Assembly: GCF_001463885.1 (NCBI RefSeq)
Contig: NZ_BBWQ01000001.1
Location: forward strand, 310,001 to 374,000
Origin: Aureimonas altamirensis
Lineage (GTDB): Bacteria; Pseudomonadota; Alphaproteobacteria; Rhizobiales; Rhizobiaceae
DNA length: 64,000 nt
Direction of reading: 5' to 3'
Positions 33,511 through 44,537 of the stretch are shown here, one piece after another. Numbering within the stretch: position 1 is the first letter of the stretch; every line of letters begins with the position of its first letter. The notes beneath the pieces are model-generated. The model did no database searches, was not told the origin of the DNA, and saw only the letters and a list, made by a program, of their open reading frames with translations. The position numbers were made by a program, and so were the translations under genes.

Positions 33511-33522
33511 CAAAGCGCTTTG
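33511..33522. promoter_or_regulatory. LacI operator 2
   Basis: CAAAGCGCTTTG, a perfect 12-bp palindrome, 27 bases upstream of the thuA start. Together with operator 1 it can place two repressor dimers on one face of the helix. Confidence 0.8.
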
Positions 33523-33548
33523 GGAGAGCGCCAAGGGAGATTTCTGGT

Positions 33549-34334
33549 ATGGGCATACGGGCAGTCGTGTGGAACGAATTCGTCCACGAGCAGGAAAACG
33601 AGATCGTCCAGAAGGTCTATCCGGATGGCATCCACCGCACCATCGCCAGGGCTATTTCGGCCGAAGGCGATATCGAGGCGACGACGGCAACCCTGCAGGA
33701 AGCCGAGCATGGCCTGACGCAGGCGCGGCTGGACGAGACGGACGTGCTCCTGTGGTGGGGCCACAAGGCGCATGGGCAGGTGGACGACGCCATCGTCGAC
33801 CGGGTGCAGCAGCGCGTGGCCGAGGGCATGGGCCTGATCGTGCTGCATTCGGGGCATTTCTCCAAGATCTTCAAGCGGCTCATGGGCACGCCCTGCTCGT
33901 TGCGCTGGCGCGAGGCCGGCGAGCGGGAGCGCCTCTGGGTCATCAACCGCAACCACCCCATCGCCAAGGGCATCGATACGGCGATCGAACTGCCGAACTC
34001 GGAAATGTACGGAGAGCCGTTCCTGGTGCCGGAACCGCTCGAGACGGTGTTCATCTCCTGGTTCGAAGGCGGTGAGGTGTTCCGGTCGGGCCTGACCTAC
34101 CAGCGCGGCGCGGGGCGCATCTTCTATTTCGAGCCCGGCCATGAAACCTATCCCATCTATCACGACGCGGCCATCCAGACGGTGCTGCGCAACGCCGTCC
34201 GATGGGCCTACAACCCGGCCGAGCCGTGGCGGGACGTGTCCGAGGCGCCGAACCGGCCCTACGACCAGGCACGTGAAAAGCTGACGCCCAAGGGCGCGTC
34301 GCTGCACAAGAAGGGCGAGGCGGGCTATCGATGA
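33549..34334 (+). CDS. thuA: ThuA-like disaccharide utilisation protein
   Basis: A 261-residue ThuA-family protein with a class I glutamine-amidotransferase-like fold ([15 protein letters not shown] at the start; [37 protein letters not shown]). With ThuB it processes 3-keto-disaccharides made from trehalose, maltitol or sucrose. AGGGAGA nine bases before 33549 decides the start. It overlaps thuB by four bases and is probably repressed by the divergent LacI protein. Confidence 0.88.
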   Translation: MGIRAVVWNEFVHEQENEIVQKVYPDGIHRTIARAISAEGDIEATTATLQEAEHGLTQARLDETDVLLWWGHKAHGQVDDAIVDRVQQRVAEGMGLIVLHSGHFSKIFKRLMGTPCSLRWREAGERERLWVINRNHPIAKGIDTAIELPNSEMYGEPFLVPEPLETVFISWFEGGEVFRSGLTYQRGAGRIFYFEPGHETYPIYHDAAIQTVLRNAVRWAYNPAEPWRDVSEAPNRPYDQAREKLTPKGASLHKKGEAGYR

Positions 34335-35383
34335 AAAAGCGGCTTGCCATATTGGGCACGGGCGCCATCGCGCACCGGCATGCCGAGATTTTCAGCGCGA
34401 TCCCCGGTATCGAGCTGGCGGCCGCCATCGATACCAACCTCGAGCGCGCACGCAGCTTCGCCGAACTGCATGGGATGGGACAGTCCTTCGGTTCGCTTTC
34501 GCATGCGCTGGAAGAGGGCGGTTTCGACGCTGCGGTAAACTCCACTCCGGATGCGGCGCATTATGCGACGACGCTGGAGCTGATCGGCGCAGGCAAGCCG
34601 GTCTTCTGCGAAAAGCCGCTGGCGCTCAACCATGGTGACGCCATGGCGATGACGCAGGCGGCGGAGCGCGCCGGGCTTATCAACATGGTCAACCTGACCT
34701 ACCGCAACGCCCATGCCGTGCAGATGGCGCGGCGCATGGTTGCGGCAGGCGAGATCGGCGATATCCGCCATGTCGAGGCGAGTTACCTGCAGAGCTGGCT
34801 GACGGGCAGCCACTGGGGCGACTGGCGGACGGATGAGCGCTGGCTGTGGCGGCTGTCGTCGGCGCACGGCTCCAAGGGGGTGCTCGGGGATATCGGCATC
34901 CACATCCTGGATTTCGCCACCTTCGGCACCGGCCTGGATGTGGCGGCGCTGCAGGCGCGCATGCGCACCTTCGACAAGGCCGAAGGCGGCGCCATCGGCC
35001 CCTATACGCTGGACGTCAACGACAGCGTGGCGATGACGGTGGAGTTTTCCAACGGCGCGCTGGGCGTGGTGCACATGTCGCGGTTCGCCACGGGCAACCT
35101 CAACGATCTGAGCCTCTCGATCTACGGTACGCGCGGCGCATTGAAGATCTGGGCCAACCAGCACACCTCCACTTTGTCGGCCTGCCTGGGGGCGGATATC
35201 GAGACGGCGACGTGGAAGCCGGTCGATTGTCCGGAAACGCCGCGCAACGAACAGCGGTTCGCCCTGGCGCTGATGTCGGGCGAAAACGGCGAACCCGCAT
35301 TTCGCCGCGCCGCCGAGGTGCAGCGGTTGCTGGACCTGGCCTTCGTCTCGGACGCGGAAGGAAGGATGCTGAAAGCCGCCTGA
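34331..35383 (+). CDS. thuB: ThuB-like Gfo/Idh/MocA dehydrogenase
   Basis: A 350-residue NAD(P)-dependent oxidoreductase. Rossmann motif [15 protein letters not shown] (residues 6-20), EKP motif in [11 protein letters not shown], and the substrate region [15 protein letters not shown]. Its partner ThuA overlaps at the start (ATGA). By analogy with rhizobial thuAB it acts in oxidation of disaccharides at carbon 3. Confidence 0.87.
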   Translation: MKKRLAILGTGAIAHRHAEIFSAIPGIELAAAIDTNLERARSFAELHGMGQSFGSLSHALEEGGFDAAVNSTPDAAHYATTLELIGAGKPVFCEKPLALNHGDAMAMTQAAERAGLINMVNLTYRNAHAVQMARRMVAAGEIGDIRHVEASYLQSWLTGSHWGDWRTDERWLWRLSSAHGSKGVLGDIGIHILDFATFGTGLDVAALQARMRTFDKAEGGAIGPYTLDVNDSVAMTVEFSNGALGVVHMSRFATGNLNDLSLSIYGTRGALKIWANQHTSTLSACLGADIETATWKPVDCPETPRNEQRFALALMSGENGEPAFRRAAEVQRLLDLAFVSDAEGRMLKAA

Positions 35384-35445
35384 GGAGGGCGCACCAACCA
35401 TGCCCGCCGGGAGAGCGGGTTTCGATCACGGGAGGAACCATCGAA

Positions 35446-36708
35446 ATGCAGCTTCGCAAAGCACTCGCCGCGCTGGCGGCCACGGCCGCCCTGTCGGTAC
35501 ACCCCGCCCTGGCAGCCGATCTGTCCATCGTGCTCGGCTCTGTCGGCAAGGACGTGCAGGAGATGCGCGCCGCGCTCGACGCCTTCGAGAAGGAAAGCGG
35601 CCACCGGGTCCGCATCGTCGAGATGCCGGCCTCCACCACCGACCAGTTCGGCCAGTATCGCCTTTGGCTTGCGGCCGGAAATGCCGATGTGGACGTGTAC
35701 CGGACCGACGTGATCTGGGCGCCGCAGCTAGCCGACAATTTCGTCGACCTGTCCGAGGCGATGGCCGACCGCGTCGGCGAACATTTCCCGGCCGTGATCG
35801 ACGCCCAGACCGTGGGCGGCAAGCTTGTCGCCATGCCGCTCTATACCGACGCGCCGGCGCTGTATTACCGCAAGGATCTGCTCGAGAAATACGGCAAACA
35901 GCCGCCCAAGACCTGGGCCGAGCTGGAGGAGATCGCCACCGAGATCGTGACGGCCGAGCGGGAGGCCGGCAATGGCGGCCTGAACGGGTTCGTCTTCCAG
36001 GGCTCCGCCTATGAGGGCCTGACCTGCAATGCGCTGGAATGGATCGCCAGCTCGGGCGGCGGCACCATCGTGGACGAAGCGGGCGAGATCACCATCGACA
36101 ATCCGCAGGCCGCCGCCGCCATCGACCGCGCGGCAGGCTGGATCAACAAGATCGCACCGGGCGGCGTCCTTGGCTACATGGAGGAAGAGGCGCGGGGTGT
36201 CTGGCAGACGGGCAATGCCGTCTTCATGCGCAACTGGCCCTACGCCTACGCCCTGTCGCGCGGCGACGACAGCGCCGTAAAGGACAAGTTCGACGTGGTG
36301 CAACTGCCGATGGGAGAGGGCGGGCAGCCGGCCGGCTGCCTCGGCGGATGGAATGTCGCCGTCTCCAAGCATTCGCCGAACCAGGAGGCCGCCATCGAGA
36401 TGGTCCGCTTCCTGACATCCGCCGAATGGCAGAAGACCCGCGCCATCAACCAGTCGCGCATGCCGACCATTCCCAGCGTCTACGACGACCCGGAAGTGGC
36501 CGAGGCCCAGCCCATCGTCGCCAACTGGAAGCCGGTCATCGAAACGGCCACGGCGCGCCCGTCGGCGGCCACCAAGGGCAAGTACAACGAAATGTCCAAG
36601 GAGTTCTGGACAGCCGTTCACCAGACCCTGTCGGGACGCGGCGACGCGGCCTCCAACCTCGACCGCCTGGACAAGGCGCTGCGCCGGCTCAAGCGCGCCG
36701 AGTGGTAA
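35446..36708 (+). CDS. thuE: Sugar ABC transporter binding protein (ThuE-like)
   Basis: A 420-residue periplasmic sugar-binding protein with a signal peptide (LAALAATAALSVHPALAA) and the ThuE-like segment PASTTDQFGQYRLWLAAG followed by DVYRTDVIWAPQLADNF. Family 1 binding proteins of this type take trehalose, maltose or sucrose. GGGAGGAACC lies before the ATG; a long in-frame upstream extension overlapping thuB was rejected. Confidence 0.88.
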   Translation: MQLRKALAALAATAALSVHPALAADLSIVLGSVGKDVQEMRAALDAFEKESGHRVRIVEMPASTTDQFGQYRLWLAAGNADVDVYRTDVIWAPQLADNFVDLSEAMADRVGEHFPAVIDAQTVGGKLVAMPLYTDAPALYYRKDLLEKYGKQPPKTWAELEEIATEIVTAEREAGNGGLNGFVFQGSAYEGLTCNALEWIASSGGGTIVDEAGEITIDNPQAAAAIDRAAGWINKIAPGGVLGYMEEEARGVWQTGNAVFMRNWPYAYALSRGDDSAVKDKFDVVQLPMGEGGQPAGCLGGWNVAVSKHSPNQEAAIEMVRFLTSAEWQKTRAINQSRMPTIPSVYDDPEVAEAQPIVANWKPVIETATARPSAATKGKYNEMSKEFWTAVHQTLSGRGDAASNLDRLDKALRRLKRAEW

Positions 36709-36745
36709 GCGCCGCGACGCGGCATGACCGGGGAGGAGGTTTCAG

Positions 36746-37705
36746 ATGGTGACTGCCGAGGCTAGAACCGGAAAAGGCGGCAACCGGATGGCGCGCAGCC
36801 GCCGCCGCGCGGCATGGCTGTTCCTGGCGCCGATGCTGCTGGTGCTTGCGTTGGTGGCGGCATGGCCGCTGGCACAGACGATCCGCTTTTCGCTGACCGA
36901 TGCCAGCCTGTCATCGCTGGGAACGGCGGAGTTCGTCGGCTTTCGAAACTATCTGGAATATGTCGACTACGGCGATGGGGAGGGCGAATGGTTCGGCCTT
37001 CTCCTCGACGACGAGTGGTGGCGTGCCGTACGCAACACGCTGTGGTTTACGGCCATCTCGGTTTCCATCGAAACCGTGCTCGGCACCATCTTCGCCCTGG
37101 TGCTGAACGCCAGCTTCCCCGGACGCGGCATCGTGCGCGCCGCGGTTCTGATCCCCTGGGCAATCCCCACCATCGTCTCGGCCAAGCTGTGGGCCTGGAT
37201 GATGAACGACCAGTTCGGCATCCTCAACGACATGCTGATGACCGTCGGCCTGATCTCCTCCCCGGTGGCGTGGACCGCCTCGCCCGACACGGCGCTGTGG
37301 GCCGTCATCATCGTCGACGTCTGGAAGACGACTCCCTTCATGGCGCTGCTGATCCTGGCCGGGCTGCAGATGGTGCCGGGCGACGTCTACGAGGCCGCCA
37401 AAATCGACGGCGTCAGCCCGGTGAAGGTGTTCTTCAAGGTGACGCTGCCGTTGATCCGCCCGGCCATCCTGGTGGCGGTCATCTTCCGTGCGCTCGACGC
37501 GCTGCGCGTCTTCGACCTGATCTACGTGCTTACGCCCAACAATGCGGAGACGAAGACGATGAGTGTCTTCGCGCAGGAAAACCTCTTCCAGTTCGACAAT
37601 TTCGCCTACGGATCGGCAGCCTCGACGCTGCTGTTCCTGGTCATCGCACTCAGCACGATCGCCTATATCCGCATGGCGCGGCTGAACCTGTCGGGAGATC
37701 GCTGA
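36746..37705 (+). CDS. thuF: Sugar ABC transporter permease (ThuF-like)
   Basis: A 319-residue MalF-type inner-membrane permease with about six to seven helices and the EAA loop YEAAKIDGVSPVKVFFKVTL. GGGGAGGAGGTTTCAG lies before the ATG. Its stop overlaps the next permease start by one base. Confidence 0.9.
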   Translation: MVTAEARTGKGGNRMARSRRRAAWLFLAPMLLVLALVAAWPLAQTIRFSLTDASLSSLGTAEFVGFRNYLEYVDYGDGEGEWFGLLLDDEWWRAVRNTLWFTAISVSIETVLGTIFALVLNASFPGRGIVRAAVLIPWAIPTIVSAKLWAWMMNDQFGILNDMLMTVGLISSPVAWTASPDTALWAVIIVDVWKTTPFMALLILAGLQMVPGDVYEAAKIDGVSPVKVFFKVTLPLIRPAILVAVIFRALDALRVFDLIYVLTPNNAETKTMSVFAQENLFQFDNFAYGSAASTLLFLVIALSTIAYIRMARLNLSGDR

Positions 37706-38532
37706 TGGCTGCCTTTGCCCGGACGGCGGGCTTCTACGCGCTCGTCCTCTTCATCGTCGTGTTTTCGGTGTTCCCGTTCTATTACGCCATCGTCACCAGC
37801 TTCAAATCCGGCACCGACCTGTTCCGGGTGGATTACTTTCCGCGAAGCTTCTCGCTGGCCAATTACGAGGGCGTCTTCAACAACGGCGTCTTCCTGCAGA
37901 ACGTGCTGAATTCGGTGATCGTCGCCACCGCCGTCGTCATCATCTCTCTTTTCCTGGCCGTCACCGCCGCCTATGCGCTGTCGCGCATCCGCTTCAAGGG
38001 GCGGGGGCTTCTGCTGCTCACCATCCTGGCCGTATCGATGTTCCCGCAGATCGCCGTGCTGGCCGGCCTGTTCCAGATGGTTCGGTGGATGGGCATCTAC
38101 AACAGCCTGTTCTCGCTGATCTTCGCCTACATGATCTTCACACTGCCCTTCACCGTCTGGGTGCTCACCACCTTCATGCGGGACCTGCCGGAGGAGATCG
38201 AGGAGGCGGCCATCGTGGACGGCGCCGGGCCATTCACCATCGTCACGCGGGTGTTTCTGCCGCTGATGTGGCCGGCGCTGGTGACGACGGGCCTTTTGGC
38301 CTTCATCGCGGCATGGAACGAGTTCCTGTTCGCGCTGACCTTCGTGGCCAGCAACGAAACGCGCACCGTGCCGGTGGCGATCGCCCTTCTGTCCGGCGCA
38401 TCCGAGCAGGAAATACCCTGGGGCACCATCATGGCGGCGTCGGTCGTCGTGACGCTGCCGCTGATCGTTCTCGTCCTCATCTTCCAGCGCAAGATCATCG
38501 CCGGGCTGACCGCCGGCGGCGTCAAGGGCTGA
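37705..38532 (+). CDS. thuG: Sugar ABC transporter permease (ThuG-like)
   Basis: A 275-residue MalG-type permease with six helices and the EAA loop EEAAIVDGAGPFTIVTRVFL. The start codon shares a base with the thuF stop; long in-frame upstream reading inside thuF is a shadow. Confidence 0.9.
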   Translation: MAAFARTAGFYALVLFIVVFSVFPFYYAIVTSFKSGTDLFRVDYFPRSFSLANYEGVFNNGVFLQNVLNSVIVATAVVIISLFLAVTAAYALSRIRFKGRGLLLLTILAVSMFPQIAVLAGLFQMVRWMGIYNSLFSLIFAYMIFTLPFTVWVLTTFMRDLPEEIEEAAIVDGAGPFTIVTRVFLPLMWPALVTTGLLAFIAAWNEFLFALTFVASNETRTVPVAIALLSGASEQEIPWGTIMAASVVVTLPLIVLVLIFQRKIIAGLTAGGVKG

Positions 38533-38551
38533 TTATCCGGAGTTTTAAGTC

Positions 38552-39580
<1,029 letters not shown>

Positions 39581-39686
39581 CCGGTCATGTTAAAAAGTGA
39601 TTGTCACAAACTTGCGGGGTAGCGACGGTCGGATAGTCTGCATGGCCAATAAATAGAAAAACAATGCAGATATCGGGAGGAAAGAC

Positions 39687-41099
39687 ATGAGCTCCACCGT
39701 CGTGGACTTGCCGGCTGGCGTCGACAAGGACGATCCCTATCGCCTGACGCCGGATGCCATCATGGAGCCGCCGGTCGGTTGGCGCCACAGCCTCAAGCAT
39801 CTTGGCCCGGGCCTGATCCTGTCGGCCTCGATCGTCGGCTCCGGCGAGTTGATCGCCACGACGACGCTGGGTGCGCAAGCCGGTTTCGCGCTGCTCTGGC
39901 TGGTGATCGCATCGACCTTCGTGAAGGTGGCCGTACAGGTGGAACTTGCGCGGTGGACCATATCCACAGGGCAGCCGGCGCTGACCGGCTACAACAAGGT
40001 TCCACCGCAGATCGGCGGCATCGGCTGGATCAACATCCTGTGGGCCGTCATGGCCCTGTCGAAAGTCCTGCAGGTCGGCGGTGTTCTCGGCGGCACCGCG
40101 GTCGCCTTCTCCATCCTGATGCCGCTGGGTGGCGATCCGCTGGGCGCGACATCGCTGACCATCTGGACGGTCATCATCGCGGTGGCGTCCATATTCCTGC
40201 TGTACTCGAACAACTACAGCCTTATCGAGCGCGGTGCGATCCTGCTGGTGGGTTCGTTCTCGCTGGTCACCATAGCCATAGCCCTGGGCCTGCCCTTCAC
40301 GCCCTTCGCCTACGGCATGGACGATCTTCTTACGGGCCTTGCCTTCACCATTCCGGCGGGTGCCATCGGGGCGGCCATCGCCATGTTCGGCATCACCGGC
40401 GTCGGCGCCGACGAACTGACGTTCTATACCTACTGGTGCGTGGAAAAGGGCTATGCCCGGCATGTCGGGCCGAATGACGGCTCGGAGGCCTGGAAGCGGC
40501 GGGCTCGCGGCTGGATCGCCGTGATGTACAAGGACGCGTTCCTTTCCTGGTGCATCTATACGTTCGGCACGCTGGCCTTCTACCTGATGGGCGCGGCGGT
40601 ACTGGAGCCTCAGGGCCTCGTGCCGCGCGGCAACGACATGATCACCACCGTCTCCCGCATGTATACCGATACGCTGGGCGAGTGGGCAGGCATCCTGTTC
40701 CTGGTCGGCGCCATCGCGGTGCTGGGTTCTACGCTGTGGGCGGCCATTCCGAGCTGGGCGCGCATGTATGTGAACCTGCTGGCGGTGGCCGGCGTGCTGG
40801 ATTGGCACCATACCGCCGACAGGATGCGCTGGATCCGCATATTCACCGTGGCCCTGCCCATCGTCTGGGGCTCCGCCTACCTGTTCGTGCAATCGCCCGT
40901 CCTGATGATCCAGATCGGCGGCGTGACGACCGGTATCTTCCTTCTCGCCGCCGTGGTTGCCGTCTGGTATCTGCGAAAGCACGAGACCGATCCGGCAATC
41001 CGGGGCAGCAACCTGTTCAATGTGGTGCTGGCGGTCTCGTCGGTCGCCATCGTGCTCCTCGGCATTTACACGGGCCTCAGCGTGCTGGGCCTCGCCTAG
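39687..41099 (+). CDS. Nramp-superfamily transporter lacking the metal-site motifs (paralogue 2)
   Basis: A 470-residue protein with about 11 helices. Helix 1 reads GPGLILSASIVGSGELIATT, without DPGN; helix 6 reads FGITGVGADELTFYTYW, without MPH. An acidic residue lies in both helices (SGE, ADE), a pattern shared in part with the first paralogue at 3.9 kb (AGD in helix 1). GGGAGGAAAGAC lies before the ATG. It follows the sugar importer by 106 bases but has its own ribosome site, and may be a separate unit. Substrate unknown; Mn(II) is unlikely on motif grounds. Confidence 0.85.
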   Translation: MSSTVVDLPAGVDKDDPYRLTPDAIMEPPVGWRHSLKHLGPGLILSASIVGSGELIATTTLGAQAGFALLWLVIASTFVKVAVQVELARWTISTGQPALTGYNKVPPQIGGIGWINILWAVMALSKVLQVGGVLGGTAVAFSILMPLGGDPLGATSLTIWTVIIAVASIFLLYSNNYSLIERGAILLVGSFSLVTIAIALGLPFTPFAYGMDDLLTGLAFTIPAGAIGAAIAMFGITGVGADELTFYTYWCVEKGYARHVGPNDGSEAWKRRARGWIAVMYKDAFLSWCIYTFGTLAFYLMGAAVLEPQGLVPRGNDMITTVSRMYTDTLGEWAGILFLVGAIAVLGSTLWAAIPSWARMYVNLLAVAGVLDWHHTADRMRWIRIFTVALPIVWGSAYLFVQSPVLMIQIGGVTTGIFLLAAVVAVWYLRKHETDPAIRGSNLFNVVLAVSSVAIVLLGIYTGLSVLGLA

Positions 41100-41101
41100 C
41101 C

Positions 41102-41692
41102 TCAAGGCCCGTTGACGAGCGCCAGGATGAGGCGATGGACATTGCCGCCATCGCTCATTTCCACCTGGTCGAAGGCCCGGCTGCGGGCGCGCTGCTCCTG
41201 CGACAGCGCGCCGAGCTTTTCGGTGAGAACCTCGCGGATGCGCTTGCAGGACGGGTCGTTCGGCACGGTGAGGCCGACGGAGACCGCCTCGATCCGGCGC
41301 ACCATGTCGACGATATGCTCGCCATGGACACGCTCATGCGCGCGCATGCCGTCGATGAAACGCTGCCAGCTTGCGGCGACATCGGCAGGCAGGCGCTGCG
41401 AGGGCTTGGGCAGGCGATAGGTGATGATCAGCCTTGGCCGGGCCGACTGGAGCACGCAGCCCCCGGCGCTCGGGCGATAATCCCGCTGCCAGGTCAGCTT
41501 GAACGTGGTGACCGCGATGGCGCGCGATGCGCCGGCAGATGGGCCGCGCTCGCCGATGGAGTCGTAAAGCTCAATGCCCGTGCGGCCGGTGACGGCATAG
41601 GGCTCTTCCACCTCCTGCGCCGTCCAGGCGGCGGCAGGCGAATGGGCGAAGAACAGTGTGGCCAGCAGGGCGGCAAGAGCTGTGATGCGCAT
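41102..41692 (-). CDS. Secreted DUF922 putative zinc protease
   Basis: A 196-residue exported protein (signal peptide ending HSPAAAW). It matches the DUF922 family and contains HERVHGEH at residues 119-126, an HExxH zinc-protease motif with a further histidine. Family members are predicted, uncharacterised metallopeptidases of the periplasm. It is convergent with the Nramp-related gene, two bases apart. Confidence 0.8.
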   Translation of the reverse strand: MRITALAALLATLFFAHSPAAAWTAQEVEEPYAVTGRTGIELYDSIGERGPSAGASRAIAVTTFKLTWQRDYRPSAGGCVLQSARPRLIITYRLPKPSQRLPADVAASWQRFIDGMRAHERVHGEHIVDMVRRIEAVSVGLTVPNDPSCKRIREVLTEKLGALSQEQRARSRAFDQVEMSDGGNVHRLILALVNGP

Positions 41693-41914
41693 GATGCTGC
41701 ATAGGCCAGCTTCGGCGGCTTGCCAATCGCGGCTGTGCGAACTTCCGGCGACGTCGGCATGGTGCAGGGGGCTGTGGAACGCCTCCCACGACCCTGGACG
41801 AAAATTCCATCAGTCTACTTGAAAGATAGATTATTATGCCTGTGACGCATCCGCCGTCCGGCTAAGCTCGCCCCCGAAGGCCAGAATGGGCCGAACGGGA
41901 CAGACGAGGCGGGC

Positions 41915-42916
41915 ATGACGATCCATTGGAGCATCAAAGGGCTTCTGGCTTTGGGCATGACGGTCGCGGCAGCGGCGTCATGGGCAAGCGAGCCGCTGGG
42001 CGGCGAGGTGCCGGCAGGAACGACTTTGACGGTCGCGGACCAGAACGAGGTTTTGCGCACGCTGATGGAGGCGTCGGGCGAGGCCGACAAGCTGGGCTCC
42101 GAGGTCACCTACGCCAATTTCCTGGGCGGGCCGGCCATACTGGAGGCGTTCCGCGCCGGTGCGCTGGACCTGGCGGTCGTCGGCAATACGCCGCCCATCC
42201 AGGCGCATGCATCTGGCCTCGTGCTGCCGATCGTGGGCGCCGTCACCACCACCGAAGTCGATTATCATCTGGCCGTCAGGCCGGGATTGCAGATCGACAG
42301 GCTGGAGGATCTGAAAGGCAAGAAGCTCAGCTATGCCGAAGGGACGGGGCGCCAGCCCTTCATCCTGAATGCGTTGAAGGTGGCGGGGCTGACACCGGAG
42401 GACGTGCAATTCGTCGGCCTGAAGGCTGCCGACATGCCGGATGCCGTGCGTGCGGGCCAGGTGGACGTGGCGGTGCTGAACGAGCCGCATTACTCTCGCT
42501 ACATCAAGACCTTTCCGGGGGCCAGCGCATTGCCCGAGGCCGAGCATGACCGGCTTCCGCGCACGCTCTCCTATCTCTACGCAAGTCCCGAAGCCCTGGC
42601 CGATCCGGGCAAGACGGCAGCCATCGCGCAGTTCGTGCGGGGATGGATCGACGCCAACCGATGGCGCTCCGAGCATACGCAGGAATGGGCCGATACCTAC
42701 TATATCGGGTTGCAGCGCCTGCCGCCGGAAGAGGGCCTTGCCGCCGCGCAAGCCGAAGGCGAGCCGTCCTTTCCAACCCTGAGCGAGCTGGTGGAAACCC
42801 AGCAGGGCCTGATCGACGTCATCCATGCCGCCGGTGGACTGCCGCGCCATCTCGATGCCTCGGAAGAGTTCGATTTTCGGTTCGATGCGGTGATTGCGGC
42901 CGCAACCGACCGATGA
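41915..42916 (+). CDS. SsuA/NitT-type ABC binding protein
   Basis: A 333-residue periplasmic binding protein (signal peptide ending SWASE) of the sulfonate/nitrate/taurine group. Motifs: TYANFLGGPAILEAFRAGALD, DLAVVGNTPPIQA and DLKGKKLSYAEGTGRQ. It heads a four-gene importer-monooxygenase operon with overlapping starts. Typical ligands are alkane sulfonates or similar small organic sulfur compounds. Confidence 0.87.
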   Translation: MTIHWSIKGLLALGMTVAAAASWASEPLGGEVPAGTTLTVADQNEVLRTLMEASGEADKLGSEVTYANFLGGPAILEAFRAGALDLAVVGNTPPIQAHASGLVLPIVGAVTTTEVDYHLAVRPGLQIDRLEDLKGKKLSYAEGTGRQPFILNALKVAGLTPEDVQFVGLKAADMPDAVRAGQVDVAVLNEPHYSRYIKTFPGASALPEAEHDRLPRTLSYLYASPEALADPGKTAAIAQFVRGWIDANRWRSEHTQEWADTYYIGLQRLPPEEGLAAAQAEGEPSFPTLSELVETQQGLIDVIHAAGGLPRHLDASEEFDFRFDAVIAAATDR

Positions 42917-43779
42917 GCCTGATCGACATCGTCACCGGGCCGGTCGGCGCAGTGCGCGCCGCCCGCGAGGCATCCCGGCCGGCATCCGCGGCACGGCGGC
43001 CGCCCGTACGCCTGACACCGGAAAAGCTGGGCCCCGTGGGCCGTCTGGCCGGCCCTGCCGTCGTCTTGCTGGCGTGGGAACTGTCGTCGCAGGCCGGCCT
43101 GCTGCCCGAGCGTATGCTGGCGGCGCCTTCGACGGCGCTGGCGACCGGCTGGACCATGATCGTCGACGGCACGTTGTGGCCCCACCTCGCAGCATCGGCC
43201 ATGCGGGCCTATTCCGGCCTTTTGATCGGCGTCGTGCTTGGCCTCGTGATGGCGCTGGCCGCGGGCCTGACGCGCGCGGGCGAGGCGTCCATCGACGCGC
43301 TCGTGCAGGTCAAGCGTGCGGTGCCGACGCTGGCGTTGATACCGCTGGCCATCCTGTGGCTCGGCATCGGCGAGACGATGAAGGTCTTCCTGATCGTGAC
43401 CAGCGTCATGGTGCCGGTCTACATCAATACCCATGCCGCGTTGCGCGGCATCGACATCGGACATGTGGAGCTGGCGCGGACGGTGGGCCTTGGCCGTGCC
43501 GAATTTATCCGGCGCGTCGCGCTGCCGGGCGCCCTGCCCGGCTTCTTCACCGGGCTTCGGCTGGCCACCACCATGTGCTGGACGTCGCTCGTGGTTCTGG
43601 AGCTCATCAACACCAATAACGGCATCGGCTATCTGATGAGCCGCGCCCGCGACTGGGGGCAAACCGACATCATCGTCGTCGGGCTCTTCATCTACGCGTT
43701 CCTTGGCCTTGCGTCGGATGCCCTCGTCCGATGGTGGGAAGGCCGGGCCCTGTCCTATCGAAAGGCGATCGGATCATGA
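42913..43779 (+). CDS. SsuC-type ABC permease
   Basis: A 288-residue inner-membrane permease with about six helices and the conserved segment ELARTVGLGRAEFIRRVALP (EAA loop). The start overlaps the binding-protein stop (ATGA), and the in-frame extension upstream is a shadow. It has an unusually long, arginine-rich N-terminal tail before the first helix. Confidence 0.88.
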   Translation: MSLIDIVTGPVGAVRAAREASRPASAARRPPVRLTPEKLGPVGRLAGPAVVLLAWELSSQAGLLPERMLAAPSTALATGWTMIVDGTLWPHLAASAMRAYSGLLIGVVLGLVMALAAGLTRAGEASIDALVQVKRAVPTLALIPLAILWLGIGETMKVFLIVTSVMVPVYINTHAALRGIDIGHVELARTVGLGRAEFIRRVALPGALPGFFTGLRLATTMCWTSLVVLELINTNNGIGYLMSRARDWGQTDIIVVGLFIYAFLGLASDALVRWWEGRALSYRKAIGS

Positions 43780-44513
43780 GCGGCGCAGTGAATCACGGGG
43801 CGGCGACGGCCGCAGTGCGGCTGCGCGGCCTGTCGCGCGGGTTCGGCGACAAGCCGGTTCTGCGGGGAATTACGCTGGATGTCGCCGAAGGCGAGTTCGT
43901 CGCCCTCATCGGTCGGTCGGGCTCGGGCAAGAGCACGCTTCTGCGGGCGCTGGCCGGCCTGGACGACGATGCCGAGCGCGAGGGTTTCATGGCCGTGCCG
44001 GAACGGGCGTCGGTCCTGTTCCAGGATTCGCGGCTGCTGCCGTGGGAACGCGTCCTCGACAATGTCACGATCGGGTTCCATGCCGCCGATGCCGCGGCCA
44101 GCGGACTGGCGATGCTGAGGCGCGTCGGCCTTGGCGACAAGGGTGGCGCATGGCCCGCGACATTGTCCGGCGGCGAGAAGCAGCGTGTGGCGCTGGCACG
44201 CTCGCTGGTGCGCAGGCCGCAGCTACTGCTGGCGGACGAACCCTTCGGGGCGCTGGACGCGCTGACGCGGGTCAAGATGCACGGGCTCCTGTTCGAGCTC
44301 GTTGCGCAGGAGCAGCCCACCGTCATCCTCGTTACCCACGACGTGGACGAAGCCCTTCTTCTGGCCGACCGTGTGCTGGTGATGGACGAGGGGCGGATTG
44401 CCCTCGACAGGGCGGTGGGCCTTCCACATCCGCGCCGCGCCTCGCATGCAGGCTTCGAGACTTTGAGAAGCGAGCTTCTGGCCGCGCTGGGCGTTGAAGT
44501 CGCCGCAGCCTGA
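43776..44513 (+). CDS. SsuB-type ABC ATP-binding protein
   Basis: A 245-residue ATPase with Walker A GRSGSGKST, signature LSGGEKQR, Walker B LLLADEPFGALD and the switch VTHDVDEALLLADR. The start overlaps the permease stop. With its two neighbours it forms a complete SsuABC-type importer. Confidence 0.9.
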   Translation: MSGAVNHGAATAAVRLRGLSRGFGDKPVLRGITLDVAEGEFVALIGRSGSGKSTLLRALAGLDDDAEREGFMAVPERASVLFQDSRLLPWERVLDNVTIGFHAADAAASGLAMLRRVGLGDKGGAWPATLSGGEKQRVALARSLVRRPQLLLADEPFGALDALTRVKMHGLLFELVAQEQPTVILVTHDVDEALLLADRVLVMDEGRIALDRAVGLPHPRRASHAGFETLRSELLAALGVEVAAA

Positions 44514-44537
44514 CAAACGAAACCGATGGAGGCCGCC

